Translations under genes and position numbers: made by a program
NCBI RefSeq assembly: GCF_008801815.1
Contig: NZ_VZOX01000017.1
Length of the DNA: 64,000 nucleotides
Strand: one strand, 5' to 3'
Source: Edwardsiella anguillarum
Lineage (GTDB): Bacteria > Pseudomonadota > Gammaproteobacteria > Enterobacterales > Enterobacteriaceae
Shown: piece by piece, positions 8,106-16,158 of the stretch
How the letters are laid out: every line of letters starts with the position of its first letter
Position numbering within the stretch: position 1 is the stretch's first letter
Notes under the pieces: model-generated
What the model saw: the letters and a program-made list of their open reading frames with translations, nothing else
What the model was told of the DNA's origin: nothing
The model's database searches: none

Positions 8106-8971
8106 TATATGGGAACGTTGCACGGTTAAAGGCTCTATATATGGGAATGTTGCACGATAAGAGTTCGTCTATGTGGGACCATTGCACGTTAACATGTGGG
8201 AGCGTTGCACGATATCCCCCGGCCAAGACCGATCAGAGGAACATGAACTAAGTCCCTATCTCATATATGGGAACGCTGCACGATAGATACAGATGCGAGA
8301 AATCGACGAATAGACCAGGCCGAACCATATAGATATAACTTATTGATATTTATAAATACAGTATATGGGAACCTTGCACGGTTAGAGGCTCTATATGTGG
8401 GAACCTTGCACGATAAGAGCTCATCTATGTGGGAACGCTGCACGGTTAGAGGGTCTATATATGGGAACGTTGCACGATAGACCAGGGGATCACCCCTTCC
8501 ATATGGGAACCTTGCACGGATGACAAAAGGGAACATAGGTTGACAGATGGAGACAGACATTAAAAATGCCATCATCGCCTAAAAAATAGGCATGATCAGA
8601 CATGCAGTGGGCAAAACTTATCCACAAATTCTGTGCATAAGTAGGTGATGTATATGTGGGAATGCTGCACGGTTATATGTGGGACCGTTGCACGGTTCAA
8701 AATATGAACAACTTTGGTATATGGGAACATTGCACGATAGTGAGTGACCATATGGGAACGTTGCACAGTTACAGAAAAACATATGGGAGAGCTGCACGGA
8801 TCAGAACTCAAACATATGGGAGAGCTGCACGGATATGCAATTTTCAAGGAATTTTGTGGAAAAAAAATGCTATTGCTGTGGATAAAAGGATCAGAGATCT
8901 AAGGATATATGGGAACGTTGCACGGCAACCTATGGGAACGTTGCACGTTAACATGTGGGAGCATTGCACGA
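8106..8971 (+). repeat. Iteron array of the vegetative origin (19 copies)
   Basis: Nineteen directly oriented copies of a 17-19 bp element with the core TATGGGAACGTTGCACG and small changes (GGGAGC, GGGACC, GGGAGA; GCTGCACG or CCTTGCACG). Approximate starts are 8108, 8139, 8171, 8194, 8266, 8361, 8392, 8427, 8459, 8500, 8652, 8675, 8718, 8749, 8780, 8812, 8906, 8929 and 8951. They fall in blocks separated by about 90-130 bp. Spacing within blocks is about 22-35 bp. Two solitary copies lie further right. Apparent minus-strand reading frames here are only the repeat translated. Confidence 0.93.
8618..8885. other. DnaA boxes within the origin
   Basis: TTATCCACA at 8618-8626 is a perfect DnaA box. 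TGTGCATAA at 8632-8640 is a reverse box (TTATGCACA). TGTGGATAA at 8877-8885 is a perfect reverse box. They lie in the gaps between iteron blocks, indicating host DnaA involvement. Confidence 0.85.
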
Positions 8972-9123
8972 TGAAAATGGAAGAACAATAGTAATATCAT
9001 GCGATTAAGTAAAAATAAGGTGTCCCTAACCCTTATTTATCCGTTTCTATCCTTTAGTCAAAGATCTAAAGATCTTTATATTGATCCTTATGAATAAGGA
9101 ACAAAAAACAATCAGTTAAATTT
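8972..9123. other. AT-rich, GATC-rich segment, probable unwinding region
   Basis: No gene is seen. After the last clustered iteron the sequence is AT-rich with CCCTTATTTATCC and the repeat AAAGATCTAAAGATCTTTA, then TTGATCC, giving three Dam sites close together near 9063-9083. This is the expected form of a DNA-unwinding element beside iterons. Confidence 0.55.
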
Positions 9124-9564
9124 TCATTGAAAAAATGGCCATATCGCAATCAACGTATAGCACAAGCTCAACAGGATGAACGCCCACAGGAAAAAGTATC
9201 CGGTTTCATACAGAGTCACCCTAAACAGAGCCCTCACACCGAACGATCTTCCCGAGATCCTTGCAACGATCCATTGAAAAGCTAAAAAAGCCCCAAACGA
9301 ACAAAGTAGAGTAATGACCACTGATAGCAACGTATGTTCTTCCAGAACAGACTCACTCATAATTTCACGTTCTATGCAGTTTGAGATGATTACCCCTGCA
9401 CCGAACCCAAGCCCAAGCGCAGCTACAGTCCGCACCAAAACGATTTTAAGAGACTCACTCCAGCTTAGGTGGAGTCCTAGCACTCTCCTCGATGAGCGCC
9501 GTATTAGAGCTACAGAAATGCAGAGTCCTGTGATAGCTGAAAAAATGACTAGTAAGATCGACAT
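9124..9564 (-). CDS. Small multispanning membrane protein of unknown function
   Basis: A 146-residue hydrophobic protein with about four membrane segments: residues 2-20 (LLVIFSAITGLCISVALI), 45-62 (AALGLGFGAGVIIS), about 80-100 (LLSVVITLLCSFGAFLAF) and 122-142 (GYFFLWAFILLSLCYTLIAI). A GGGG run lies 7-10 nt before the ATG. It lies alone between the origin and a solitary inverted iteron, on the opposite strand to repA. I do not recognise the family. Confidence 0.6.
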   Translation of the reverse strand: MSILLVIFSAITGLCISVALIRRSSRRVLGLHLSWSESLKIVLVRTVAALGLGFGAGVIISNCIEREIMSESVLEEHTLLSVVITLLCSFGAFLAFQWIVARISGRSFGVRALFRVTLYETGYFFLWAFILLSLCYTLIAIWPFFQ

Positions 9565-10427
9565 CTTAGGCCCCTTGAAACTAACATCAGGCGATTCGTG
9601 CAGTGCTCCAACATAAGACAGACCAACAATGTACCCATAACTAACTGTGCAGCGTTCCCATATGGCACAGGAATATCATAGTGAATTCACCAAACGTGCA
9701 TCAGTCCCAGATATCCAGCCCCCCTCTTCTGGAACTGAGGATCTTAGATACGATCTTAGATCCCTATCTCAAGATCATCTCATTCATCTGATCGTCGCAA
9801 AGATAGACAGTTAAACAGCCACCCCACTAAAAACGCCTGTAATAGCCATAGAGCCTTTTAGGTGCTATTGCATAAGTTACCCCACTCTCATACTGAAAAA
9901 CCCTTTAGAGCGGCTTACACGCCGTTTTATGGCCGATCAATCATATGAAGCACTAACTATGCCTTCCCTGGGATGAGCCTCGTAACAGATCCCTACCGTG
10001 AAATGTTTCACCAAAACAAACCAACAAACAGAGTTACTGATCCTTTTTCACCATCACGATCGATAAACGAAACCCATTTACAATATTATTATATGATACT
10101 ATAGTATTAAAATATGGTTCGATGAATATGGGGACAGCGTTGAACATCTCGGCTTATTAGGGACCTATAAACAAATCCTAAAACCATCTAAAAGTGCTGT
10201 TTCGGTTGCATCAGTAATCAATCTTTTGGATAGCAAGACAAAAGACTACTTAAAAGTGGCTTTTCAGTTGAGTTGGGATTGTGGTGAGTCGATATGTGGG
10301 AACGTTGCACGGTTAAAAGTGTTCCCTCAAAGAAGCTATAAGTTTCGACGTCGAGTGATTGCCGGAATTGGGCCGTACCGAATCGGAGAACGTAATAATT
10401 GAATGTGGGACTGACGAGAAAAAGACC
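9565..10427. other. Gene-poor region with a GATC cluster and two solitary iterons
   Basis: No convincing gene. Contents: an inverted iteron ATATGGGAACGCTGCACAG on the minus strand at about 9647-9665; five GATC sites in 54 bp (9740, 9752, 9759, 9773, 9790); and a forward iteron TATGTGGGAACGTTGCACG at about 10293-10311. An open stretch around 10120-10400 reads DEYGDSVEHLGLLGTYKQ and onward but has no suitable start codon, so it may be a gene remnant. Confidence 0.5.
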
Positions 10428-11378
10428 ATGCTAACGAAAAACAAAAAGCAAATGACCGAATGGCATCAAGAGTTAGAGGCTGTCCTTATGACTTTAGACG
10501 ACTGCCAGATTGAATGTGATGGCATGACTCGGGTTATAAGCTACTTACTTAATAAAGCAGAAATTCGACATAGCTGCATGTACGGTTTCGTACAGAACGA
10601 ACAAACCAAAGATATCGTGCCCCCCCATTTTTGGATCATCTTAGAGGATGGATGGCTGGTGGATCTGAGGCTTCGAATGTGGCTCGGGGATAATGACACG
10701 ATCCCTCATGGTGTCTTTCACCCTGATAACGAACCTAATTTCCTCTACCAAGGGGAACCTGTTCCTAGAGATTTCAACATGACATTAGGACACGATCTAT
10801 TGAACGTCATGACTGATGGAAAACTTTCACATGTGAAAGTACCAAGGAAACAAGATGGAGAGCATAGAGTGGAGTTTAATTATGATAAATCCGTATCTAA
10901 CGCTCATCTTGAAACTGCTGGCTGGGAAATGGATGCTTTTAACCATTCAAATCCCTTCGAAAGCCACGTCATTTATGTGCGGGATTACCGTAACAATCTT
11001 ATCCGTTTGTTTACCATCAACCAGGCCGATTTCGAAGCCATGAAGCAACCACGAGAGCTATCTTCCGAGATGTGGGCATCTCTTGTTGCCGAGTATGTTT
11101 TAAGAGCAGCAAAAGGGACATTGAAGTTTAAGGACTCCAAATCGCTTGCTCCAGCCCTAATTGGGTATACAAAGTCTACTGAGACTTACCGGCGTTGGCG
11201 CAGAGTATCAGAGGTTTCTGAGCGCTTGCACATGATTATCAACATTTATACCACTGGAATGTTGAGGCCTTTCATCATGAGATCTACTTCAACAGTGCTA
11301 ACGACAGAAGAAGTAGTAACTGCCTCATCACAAGTAAAAAGTATGGATGCAACGAATCACCCCGATTGGGTTAAGTAA
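10428..11378 (+). CDS. Conserved-looking protein with possible transglutaminase/papain-like segment
   Basis: About 316 residues from the ATG at 10428; an in-frame TTG at 10359 is possible but has no better ribosome site. The segment SCMYGFVQNEQ through PPHFWIILEDGWLVDLRLRM recalls the Cys-His-Asp order of transglutaminase or arylamine N-acetyltransferase folds; this is a weak visual similarity. The C-terminal part is helical and unremarkable. One exact TTTCACATGTGAAA palindrome lies inside the coding sequence at 10825-10838. It is followed closely by a nuclease-like gene. Confidence 0.65.
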   Translation: MLTKNKKQMTEWHQELEAVLMTLDDCQIECDGMTRVISYLLNKAEIRHSCMYGFVQNEQTKDIVPPHFWIILEDGWLVDLRLRMWLGDNDTIPHGVFHPDNEPNFLYQGEPVPRDFNMTLGHDLLNVMTDGKLSHVKVPRKQDGEHRVEFNYDKSVSNAHLETAGWEMDAFNHSNPFESHVIYVRDYRNNLIRLFTINQADFEAMKQPRELSSEMWASLVAEYVLRAAKGTLKFKDSKSLAPALIGYTKSTETYRRWRRVSEVSERLHMIINIYTTGMLRPFIMRSTSTVLTTEEVVTASSQVKSMDATNHPDWVK

Positions 11379-11389
11379 TAGAGGGAATT

Positions 11390-11929
11390 ATGAAAGCAGC
11401 TCTCTGGATATTAGCTTTGATCATTGCTCCCTTCGTGATCGTGAAAGTAGACCTATGGCGCCAGCGGTGTATAGGTGATATTTGGGGATGGTGGAAATCA
11501 GAGAATATGCCTTATGAGCTGCGTTCAGCAACCTTGTTCCTATCTGAGCGAGATGTGTCAACTTCATTCCCTGTGCCGATACATGGCCGAGTTGATCAAG
11601 TGTTCAAAACTAAGCGAGGTATTCTCATTATTCTGGATACTAAATCTCGGGGGGCCCATCGTATCTATTCTTCTGACATTATTCAGTTATCGGCTTACCA
11701 ACTGATTTTGAAACACCAGTACAGTTACCCTGTTGCAAAGTATGGCTATGTTAGAACTGTTGTTGAAGATGCCTATGGTGAAAAAGTTCGCTACCTAAAA
11801 GTAAAGTTATTGAGCGATCGAGAAGTTATTAAACTGTGGCAACGCTACCAAGATATTCATTCGGGTACAGTCCACCCTTCCTGTTATTGTGGTGGTCGCT
11901 TCCATATGAACTCCAAACCATCTTCATAA
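11390..11929 (+). CDS. Membrane-anchored PD-(D/E)XK (Cas4/RecB-like) nuclease-like protein
   Basis: A 179-residue protein. An N-terminal membrane helix (ALWILALIIAPFVIV) is followed by PIHGRVDQVFKTKRG, LIILDTKSRGAH and DIIQLSAYQLIL, matching motifs II, III (D-x-K) and QxxxY of Cas4/RecB-type nucleases. The end has CYCGG, possibly part of a metal-binding cluster. The usual N-terminal cysteine and motif I are absent here but present in the small protein at 6647-6934. AGAGGG precedes the ATG, 11 nt after the previous gene. It could process DNA ends during transfer or recombination; that is inference. Confidence 0.68.
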   Translation: MKAALWILALIIAPFVIVKVDLWRQRCIGDIWGWWKSENMPYELRSATLFLSERDVSTSFPVPIHGRVDQVFKTKRGILIILDTKSRGAHRIYSSDIIQLSAYQLILKHQYSYPVAKYGYVRTVVEDAYGEKVRYLKVKLLSDREVIKLWQRYQDIHSGTVHPSCYCGGRFHMNSKPSS

Positions 11930-11941
11930 GGGGAAGATGGC

Positions 11942-12381
11942 TTTCACATGTGAAACACGATCTCCCCCTCCCCTCTCCTGGTTCAGGCCTTTCACATGCA
12001 AAACACGATCTCCCCCTCCGCTCTCCTGGTTTAGGTCTTTCACATGTGAAATACGATCTCCCCCTCCGCTCTCCTAGTTTAGGTCTTTCACATGTGAAAC
12101 ACGATCTCCCCCTCCGCTCTCCTGGTTTAGGTCTTTCACATGTGAAACACGATCTCCCCCTCCGCTCTCCTGGTTTAGGTCTTTCACATGTGAAACACGA
12201 TCTCCCCCTCCCCTCCCCTGGTTCAGGCCTTTCACATGTGAAACACGATCTCCCCCTCCGCTCTCCTGGTTTAGGTCTTTCACATGTGAAACACGATCTC
12301 CCCCTCCCCTCCCCTGGTTCAGGCCTTTCACATGTGAAACACGATCTCCCTCTCCTGGCTTAGGAAGCTTTCACATAGGCT
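11942..12381 (+). repeat. Array of nine 48-bp tandem repeats, each with a TTTCACATGTGAAA palindrome; putative centromere
   Basis: The palindrome begins at 11942, 11990 (variant TTTCACATGCAAAA), 12038, 12086, 12134, 12182, 12230, 12278 and 12326, exactly 48 bp apart, with a decayed tenth half-site TTTCACATAGG near 12370. The spacer is CACGATCTCCCCCTCC plus variants and GGTTTAGGTC or GGTTCAGGCC. Evenly spaced palindromes near partition genes are typical of a parS cluster. The motif resembles chromosomal parS (TTTCACGTGAAA) with two extra central bases. The reading frames seen through it on both strands are artefacts of the repeat. Confidence 0.85.
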
Positions 12382-12389
12382 CATTCTGT

Positions 12390-12444
12390 TTTGCCTGATT
12401 TGGGCAGTTTGGCGGGGTTGCATTTTTTATAACTCATGTAGGCT
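12390..12444 (+). promoter_or_regulatory. Activator-type box and promoter for the 12519-14549 genes
   Basis: GCCTGATTTGGGCAGTTTGG (from 12393) fits the box seen at the tra promoters, especially its GGGCAGTT half. TAGGCT at 12439-12444 is a -10-like hexamer 45 bp after the first C, the same spacing as at the other boxes. Weaker match than those at 35861 and 62061. Confidence 0.5.
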
Positions 12445-12518
12445 AGTTATATAGGAGAGATTACATCTGTATCTGACCGAAATTGTTTCGTTGTAACTTT
12501 TGATAAGAGGGTAATTGA

Positions 12519-12797
12519 ATGATTAAAGAAGAACTATCCTCCAATGAGGCTCAGGATGGTATGCGCCATGCTGGCTACGCACAATGTGTATTCATCCTGG
12601 CACAGTCCCTAATCTTTCCTAATTTAGGGAGTATAGGGGCTTTAATTGCAGCTTTATGTGGAATGATGCCTTGGGTTATTCGAACGGCTAAACAGGATCA
12701 ACTACAAGCATTTTGTATGGTTGTGGCTTCTCTTTGCTTAGCTACAGCCTATGGGAAGCTATGTGAGGTGATCATTTCTATAGCACAGGGAGTTTGA
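12519..12797 (+). CDS. Small inner-membrane protein, unknown function
   Basis: A 92-residue protein with GAGGG 8 nt before its ATG and two or three membrane segments: VFILAQSLIF to ALIAALCGMMPWVI and AFCMVVASLCLATAY. It is followed 4 nt later by the 298-residue gene and then the DsbA-like gene, so the three probably form one operon. I do not recognise the family. Confidence 0.6.
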   Translation: MIKEELSSNEAQDGMRHAGYAQCVFILAQSLIFPNLGSIGALIAALCGMMPWVIRTAKQDQLQAFCMVVASLCLATAYGKLCEVIISIAQGV

Positions 12798-12801
12798 TGT
12801 T

Positions 12802-13698
12802 ATGGATGTTGTTCGCTCCCCCTACCTTCTCGCTGAGTTAAAAAAGAGAGGCCTCGCTGATGAGGTTGTTTTATCTGAGATATCTCAGCCAGGATATCTC
12901 ATTCCTATTAGTCAATTGAATAAGTTAGCCAGTCACTTTGGGATTGATCTATCAGAGCAAATCTGTGCACACGAACAGGCTGTTAGCTTGAGATTCAAAG
13001 CAAAAATGAGAGGGGGATTGGCTGCATATCTGTTTGAGCACGAAGGTTGTTTTAGATATGCCGAGGGATCAGGCCATGCGGAGATGATGGGCATAGAACA
13101 GGATGGCGAGATTGGTCTACCTAGTCGTGCCGCAGATGCAATGTTCTTAGAGCAAATCCTGATTCAGGTGATATCTCGTGCAGAATTTATGCTGAAAAAA
13201 ATTAACGATAAGTTTGTACGCTCTGAGCAGAACATTGAATTCCGTGAACAGCTTGCTCCAGGTATCTTCAAACTTAACTACCGAGGATTCAAATATAAGG
13301 AAAATAAAAACTCAAAGAAAGGAAGTATGTCAGTAATTTCTGTACAGGGTAGAAGATTCAATTGCGTTACGAGTGTTGCGCGAGCTTATGGCATGGACCC
13401 TGTTACAGTGCGCAAGCGTATTTCTGATATAGGAAAGAAGGCTGAGGAGTTATCAGAAAAAGAATGGGAAAAAATACTTACTAAAAAGAAAGCAATTCAT
13501 ATTTGTTATGGCGGTAAAACTTATACGACAGTAGCTGACTTTTGCCGTGCATATCATCTCATTGCATCCCGTGTGTATCCTAAAATCAGAAGTTGGGAAA
13601 AAAACAAGGGAAATATAAATCTGGCTGGGGACATGTTCTGGCAAGAAATTATTGATAGTTGCTCAGCAAAATTTACTGATAGGAGTCGTTTGATATGA
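12802..13698 (+). CDS. Putative DNA-binding protein with two related C-terminal repeats
   Basis: A 298-residue soluble protein. The C-terminal third has two similar units, GRRFNCVTSVARAYGMDPVT and GKTYTTVADFCRAYHLIASR, each like the short helix-turn-helix repeats often found at the ends of mobile-element proteins. The N-terminal part (LLAELKKRGLADEVVLSE) is not recognised. It overlaps the next gene by ATGA, indicating translational coupling. Probably a nucleic-acid binding accessory protein; no exact role. Confidence 0.6.
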   Translation: MDVVRSPYLLAELKKRGLADEVVLSEISQPGYLIPISQLNKLASHFGIDLSEQICAHEQAVSLRFKAKMRGGLAAYLFEHEGCFRYAEGSGHAEMMGIEQDGEIGLPSRAADAMFLEQILIQVISRAEFMLKKINDKFVRSEQNIEFREQLAPGIFKLNYRGFKYKENKNSKKGSMSVISVQGRRFNCVTSVARAYGMDPVTVRKRISDIGKKAEELSEKEWEKILTKKKAIHICYGGKTYTTVADFCRAYHLIASRVYPKIRSWEKNKGNINLAGDMFWQEIIDSCSAKFTDRSRLI

Positions 13699-14549
13699 TA
13701 GGACAAAAACTACGAATTGGAGTCATTGTTGCGATAGTTTTAGGTTCTATTGGCGTGGGAGCTGGGATCTACCAGTTGGCTGTGAAAGATCGAGAGACTA
13801 AAGCAGAGATGGACCAGATTAAAAAGGAAATAGCTCAGAGACGAGATACTCTTACTTTTAAGAACATGGCTGAGTTTGATACCGCAGTGGAAGCAAGTGT
13901 TAATAGGTTTATCATGAAAAAGCAACAGGATGAGGTAAAGAGTAAGTTCGCTTTATTTTCATCTGCACCTGAGAAAACTGATGGTAAGCATATTTATGGT
14001 GATATGGATGCTCGCTTTACCCTTGTTGAGTTTTCTGACCTGGAGTGCGGGTACTGTAAGCAGTTCCATGATACACCCAAGAAAATCGTAGATTCCAGCA
14101 AGGGGAACGTAAATTGGCAATGGAAACATATGCCTTTAGATTTCCACAATCCGGCAGCATACAAACAAGCCGTAGCTGCTGAGTGTATTGCTGAGCAGAA
14201 GGGTAATAGGGGCTTTTGGGTATTCTTGAGTGATGTCTTTGAACATACCCAAGGGAACGGGCGAGGAGTGCAAGATCTTGCCGCTTTGGTTTCTGGCGTT
14301 GGGGCTGATATTAATGTGTTTAGGGCTTGTTTGGCTTCTGGGAAGTATGACGAGCAAGTTAAAGCAGACATTCAGAAAGCTAAAGAAAACGGTGTCAACG
14401 GTACTCCAGCTACGTTTGTTGTCGATAACATCACAGGACATACTCAGCTTTTAGGCGGGGCACAGCCGCCCCAGGCCATCATGGCTGTTATGCGAAAAAT
14501 GATGGTAGAGTCTCAGCAAGAGGACGATGGAGCCTCTAATAACCAGTGA
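13695..14549 (+). CDS. DsbA-family thiol:disulfide oxidoreductase, membrane-anchored
   Basis: A 284-residue protein. An N-terminal signal anchor (IGVIVAIVLGSIGVGAGI) is followed by a coiled-coil stretch and a thioredoxin-like DsbA domain with the active site LECGYCKQF (Cys118 and Cys121) and the cis-proline loop GVNGTPATF. It should act in the periplasm on cysteine-rich transfer proteins such as TraN and TraU. It is the third gene of the 12519 operon, starting within the previous stop (ATGA). It is distinct from the DsbC-like protein at 41600. Confidence 0.85.
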   Translation: MIGQKLRIGVIVAIVLGSIGVGAGIYQLAVKDRETKAEMDQIKKEIAQRRDTLTFKNMAEFDTAVEASVNRFIMKKQQDEVKSKFALFSSAPEKTDGKHIYGDMDARFTLVEFSDLECGYCKQFHDTPKKIVDSSKGNVNWQWKHMPLDFHNPAAYKQAVAAECIAEQKGNRGFWVFLSDVFEHTQGNGRGVQDLAALVSGVGADINVFRACLASGKYDEQVKADIQKAKENGVNGTPATFVVDNITGHTQLLGGAQPPQAIMAVMRKMMVESQQEDDGASNNQ

Positions 14550-15018
14550 CAGTTGTTATGGATCGCTGGTGGCTGTATCTACCTAATGGTCTCAGAAGCT
14601 GGCCTCGATGTCAGCTTCATTCTATTTATAGTTCAAAAAGTTCTGAACCACTTCTAGCCGGGGATTTTACGCTAGGAGACCTAGAACACTCCGTGTTAAT
14701 CCAATCAAATTTGCCCAAAATGGGTATTGGTAAGGAAGCAGTAGGTTGGAAATGGGAGCACAATGATGGTACGAGTTTCACATGTGAAACATGCTCAATT
14801 GTAAATTCTGTCAGCGTCACACCTCTTTACAGCATCATAAAATGATGCTATAAAGTAAGTGTATCATCTGAGAGTGATTATATTGTCGTTGAGCGACTCA
14901 TGTGGCAAATGAAGGTAGGGTGTTGGGAACGCTGTTGTTTCCTGGGGACCTGAGGCAGAAAAAAACATCACTGTCGAGATAATACTAAAAGCTAATCGAG
15001 GATTCAGAGGGGAACAAC
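14550..15018. other. Intergenic region with a box-like motif and one palindromic site
   Basis: Only a doubtful 95-codon frame from 14558 is present, with no ribosome site, so I do not call a gene. GCCCAAAATGGG at 14713-14724 resembles the activator box, and TTTCACATGTGAAA lies at 14776-14789. Both precede the ParB-like gene at 15019 and could regulate it. Confidence 0.5.
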
Positions 15019-15936
15019 ATGGCTGCTATCAATTCACTTCGCGCTCTTAAAGGTGTCACTCCAGCTCAAGATCTGAAAAAAGGCGATGGTTTCACCATTG
15101 CTCCCCAGCTCCTACTTGAAGAGGAGGGGTTTAATACTCGCGGAGCCTTTTGTGACAATTACTATGATCGCCCTGACATTAAAGAGGGTATCCGTGTCTT
15201 GGCTGAGGCTTATAAGCGCGGGGATTATGTTCCTCCAATCATCGTCAAAGTTATCGATGGCAAAGTCTATATTCGTGAAGGGCACCGCCGTCGTCGGGCG
15301 CTTCTACGCGCTATTGAGGAAGGCGCAGATATTAAGCTTGTACAAGTGGTGGAGCATCGTGGTGATGAAGCGGAGCAGAACTTACTGATTGCAACAAGCA
15401 ACGATGGCCTCCCTCTATCGCCTCTTGAGCGAGCTGTAATTTATGCTCGACTCGCACATTGGGGATGGAGTGATCAAATGATCGCCCTGCGTGTTGGTCG
15501 CTCAGCCGAGCATGTTCGTAGCGCCCGTGCGCTTTTGGAAATGCCATTAGAGCTAAAACGGATGATTCAAGAAGGTACTGTCGCCGCTACCTACGCACAA
15601 GCTCTTTATAATGAGCATGGAACTGCTGCTGTTGATATTTTGAAAAAAGCCCAAGAAGAACAAGGCAGCGGCGATAGTGATAAGCAGACTAAGAAGTTGA
15701 CGAAGAAATCCGTTGAGAAGGGGCCTCGATTGGGGAAAAAGGTAGTGGAGGCTATGCGCCGTAGTGTAAGCACAATTACTAACCGCCTCGATGATATTAA
15801 GCCGACCGCTGATGGTGATTTTACGCTGACGCTGAGTAAGGAAGATGTTGAGGCCCTTCAAGAGTTGAGGGCGAAACTGACTGAGCTGGAGTCGAAGTCT
15901 AAGCCTAGTAGCCCTGAGGCAGATAGTGGGGAGTAA
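15019..15936 (+). CDS. ParB/RepB/Spo0J-family protein (first of two)
   Basis: A 305-residue protein with AGAGGGG 6 nt before the ATG. The N-terminal domain has YVPPIIVKVIDGKVYIREGH then RRRRALLRAIEEG, the ParB CTPase/nuclease motif in the form REGHRR. A helix-turn-helix region follows (WGWSDQMIALRVGRSAEHV). The C-terminus is charged and helical. It lies just before parA but is separated by a terminator, so it is its own unit. It might bind the same or a different centromere as the KorB-like ParB; the sequence does not tell. Confidence 0.78.
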   Translation: MAAINSLRALKGVTPAQDLKKGDGFTIAPQLLLEEEGFNTRGAFCDNYYDRPDIKEGIRVLAEAYKRGDYVPPIIVKVIDGKVYIREGHRRRRALLRAIEEGADIKLVQVVEHRGDEAEQNLLIATSNDGLPLSPLERAVIYARLAHWGWSDQMIALRVGRSAEHVRSARALLEMPLELKRMIQEGTVAATYAQALYNEHGTAAVDILKKAQEEQGSGDSDKQTKKLTKKSVEKGPRLGKKVVEAMRRSVSTITNRLDDIKPTADGDFTLTLSKEDVEALQELRAKLTELESKSKPSSPEADSGE

Positions 15937-15957
15937 TCCTATGCTTCCGGTAGGCGT

Positions 15958-15989
15958 GGTTAGGTTAGCTTGCCTAAGTTAACCTAACC
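15958..15989. promoter_or_regulatory. Long inverted repeat (hairpin or operator)
   Basis: GGTTAGGTTA (15958-15967) and TAACCTAACC (15980-15989) form a perfect 10-bp stem, and the inner CTTGCCTAAG can pair further. It lacks a T-run, so it may be an operator or RNA-stabilising hairpin rather than a terminator. Confidence 0.55.
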
Positions 15990-16022
15990 GAGAATCCACC
16001 AGCATCGATTTTATTGTACATG

Positions 16023-16042
16023 CGGCCTTCTGGCCGTTTTTT
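16023..16042 (+). terminator. Intrinsic terminator between the ParB-like gene and parA
   Basis: CGGCC, loop TTCT, GGCCG followed by TTTTTT. Confidence 0.85.
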
Positions 16043-16108
16043 GTTTCTAGATTGTTTTAACAGGACCATAATTAGATATTGCAGTATCATTTTTTGGGCT
16101 ATAAAATC

Positions 16109-16122
16109 TTTCACATGTGAAA
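16109..16122. promoter_or_regulatory. TTTCACATGTGAAA operator upstream of parA
   Basis: An exact 14-bp palindrome 37 bp before the parA ATG, downstream of the preceding terminator. Its position suggests autoregulation of parAB by the KorB-like ParB. Confidence 0.75.
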
Positions 16123-16158
16123 GAGGACTTTCGTTGTTGACTAATCATAGGGGTGAGT

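Noticed and set aside
8044..8991. Minus- and plus-strand reading frames through the iterons, rich in RATFPYI-like or YMGTLH-like repeats.
   Set aside because: They are the iteron sequence translated; the period and motif explain them and there is no ribosome site.
10120..10400. Possible gene reading DEYGDSVEHLGLLGTYKQ and onward.
   Set aside because: No usable start codon, and an iteron lies inside; at most a remnant.
11836..12363. Long repetitive frame with LSHVKHDLPLRSPGLG units and its minus-strand counterpart.
   Set aside because: The 48-bp DNA repeat is divisible by three and so stays open in frame; the palindromes show it is a binding-site array.
11942..12381. CRISPR array.
   Set aside because: Units are 48 bp in strict tandem with nearly identical spacers, and no cas gene cluster is present.
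14558..14845. A 95-codon frame after the DsbA-like gene.
   Set aside because: No Shine-Dalgarno sequence, and it contains a box-like motif and an exact palindromic operator, so the region is better read as regulatory.
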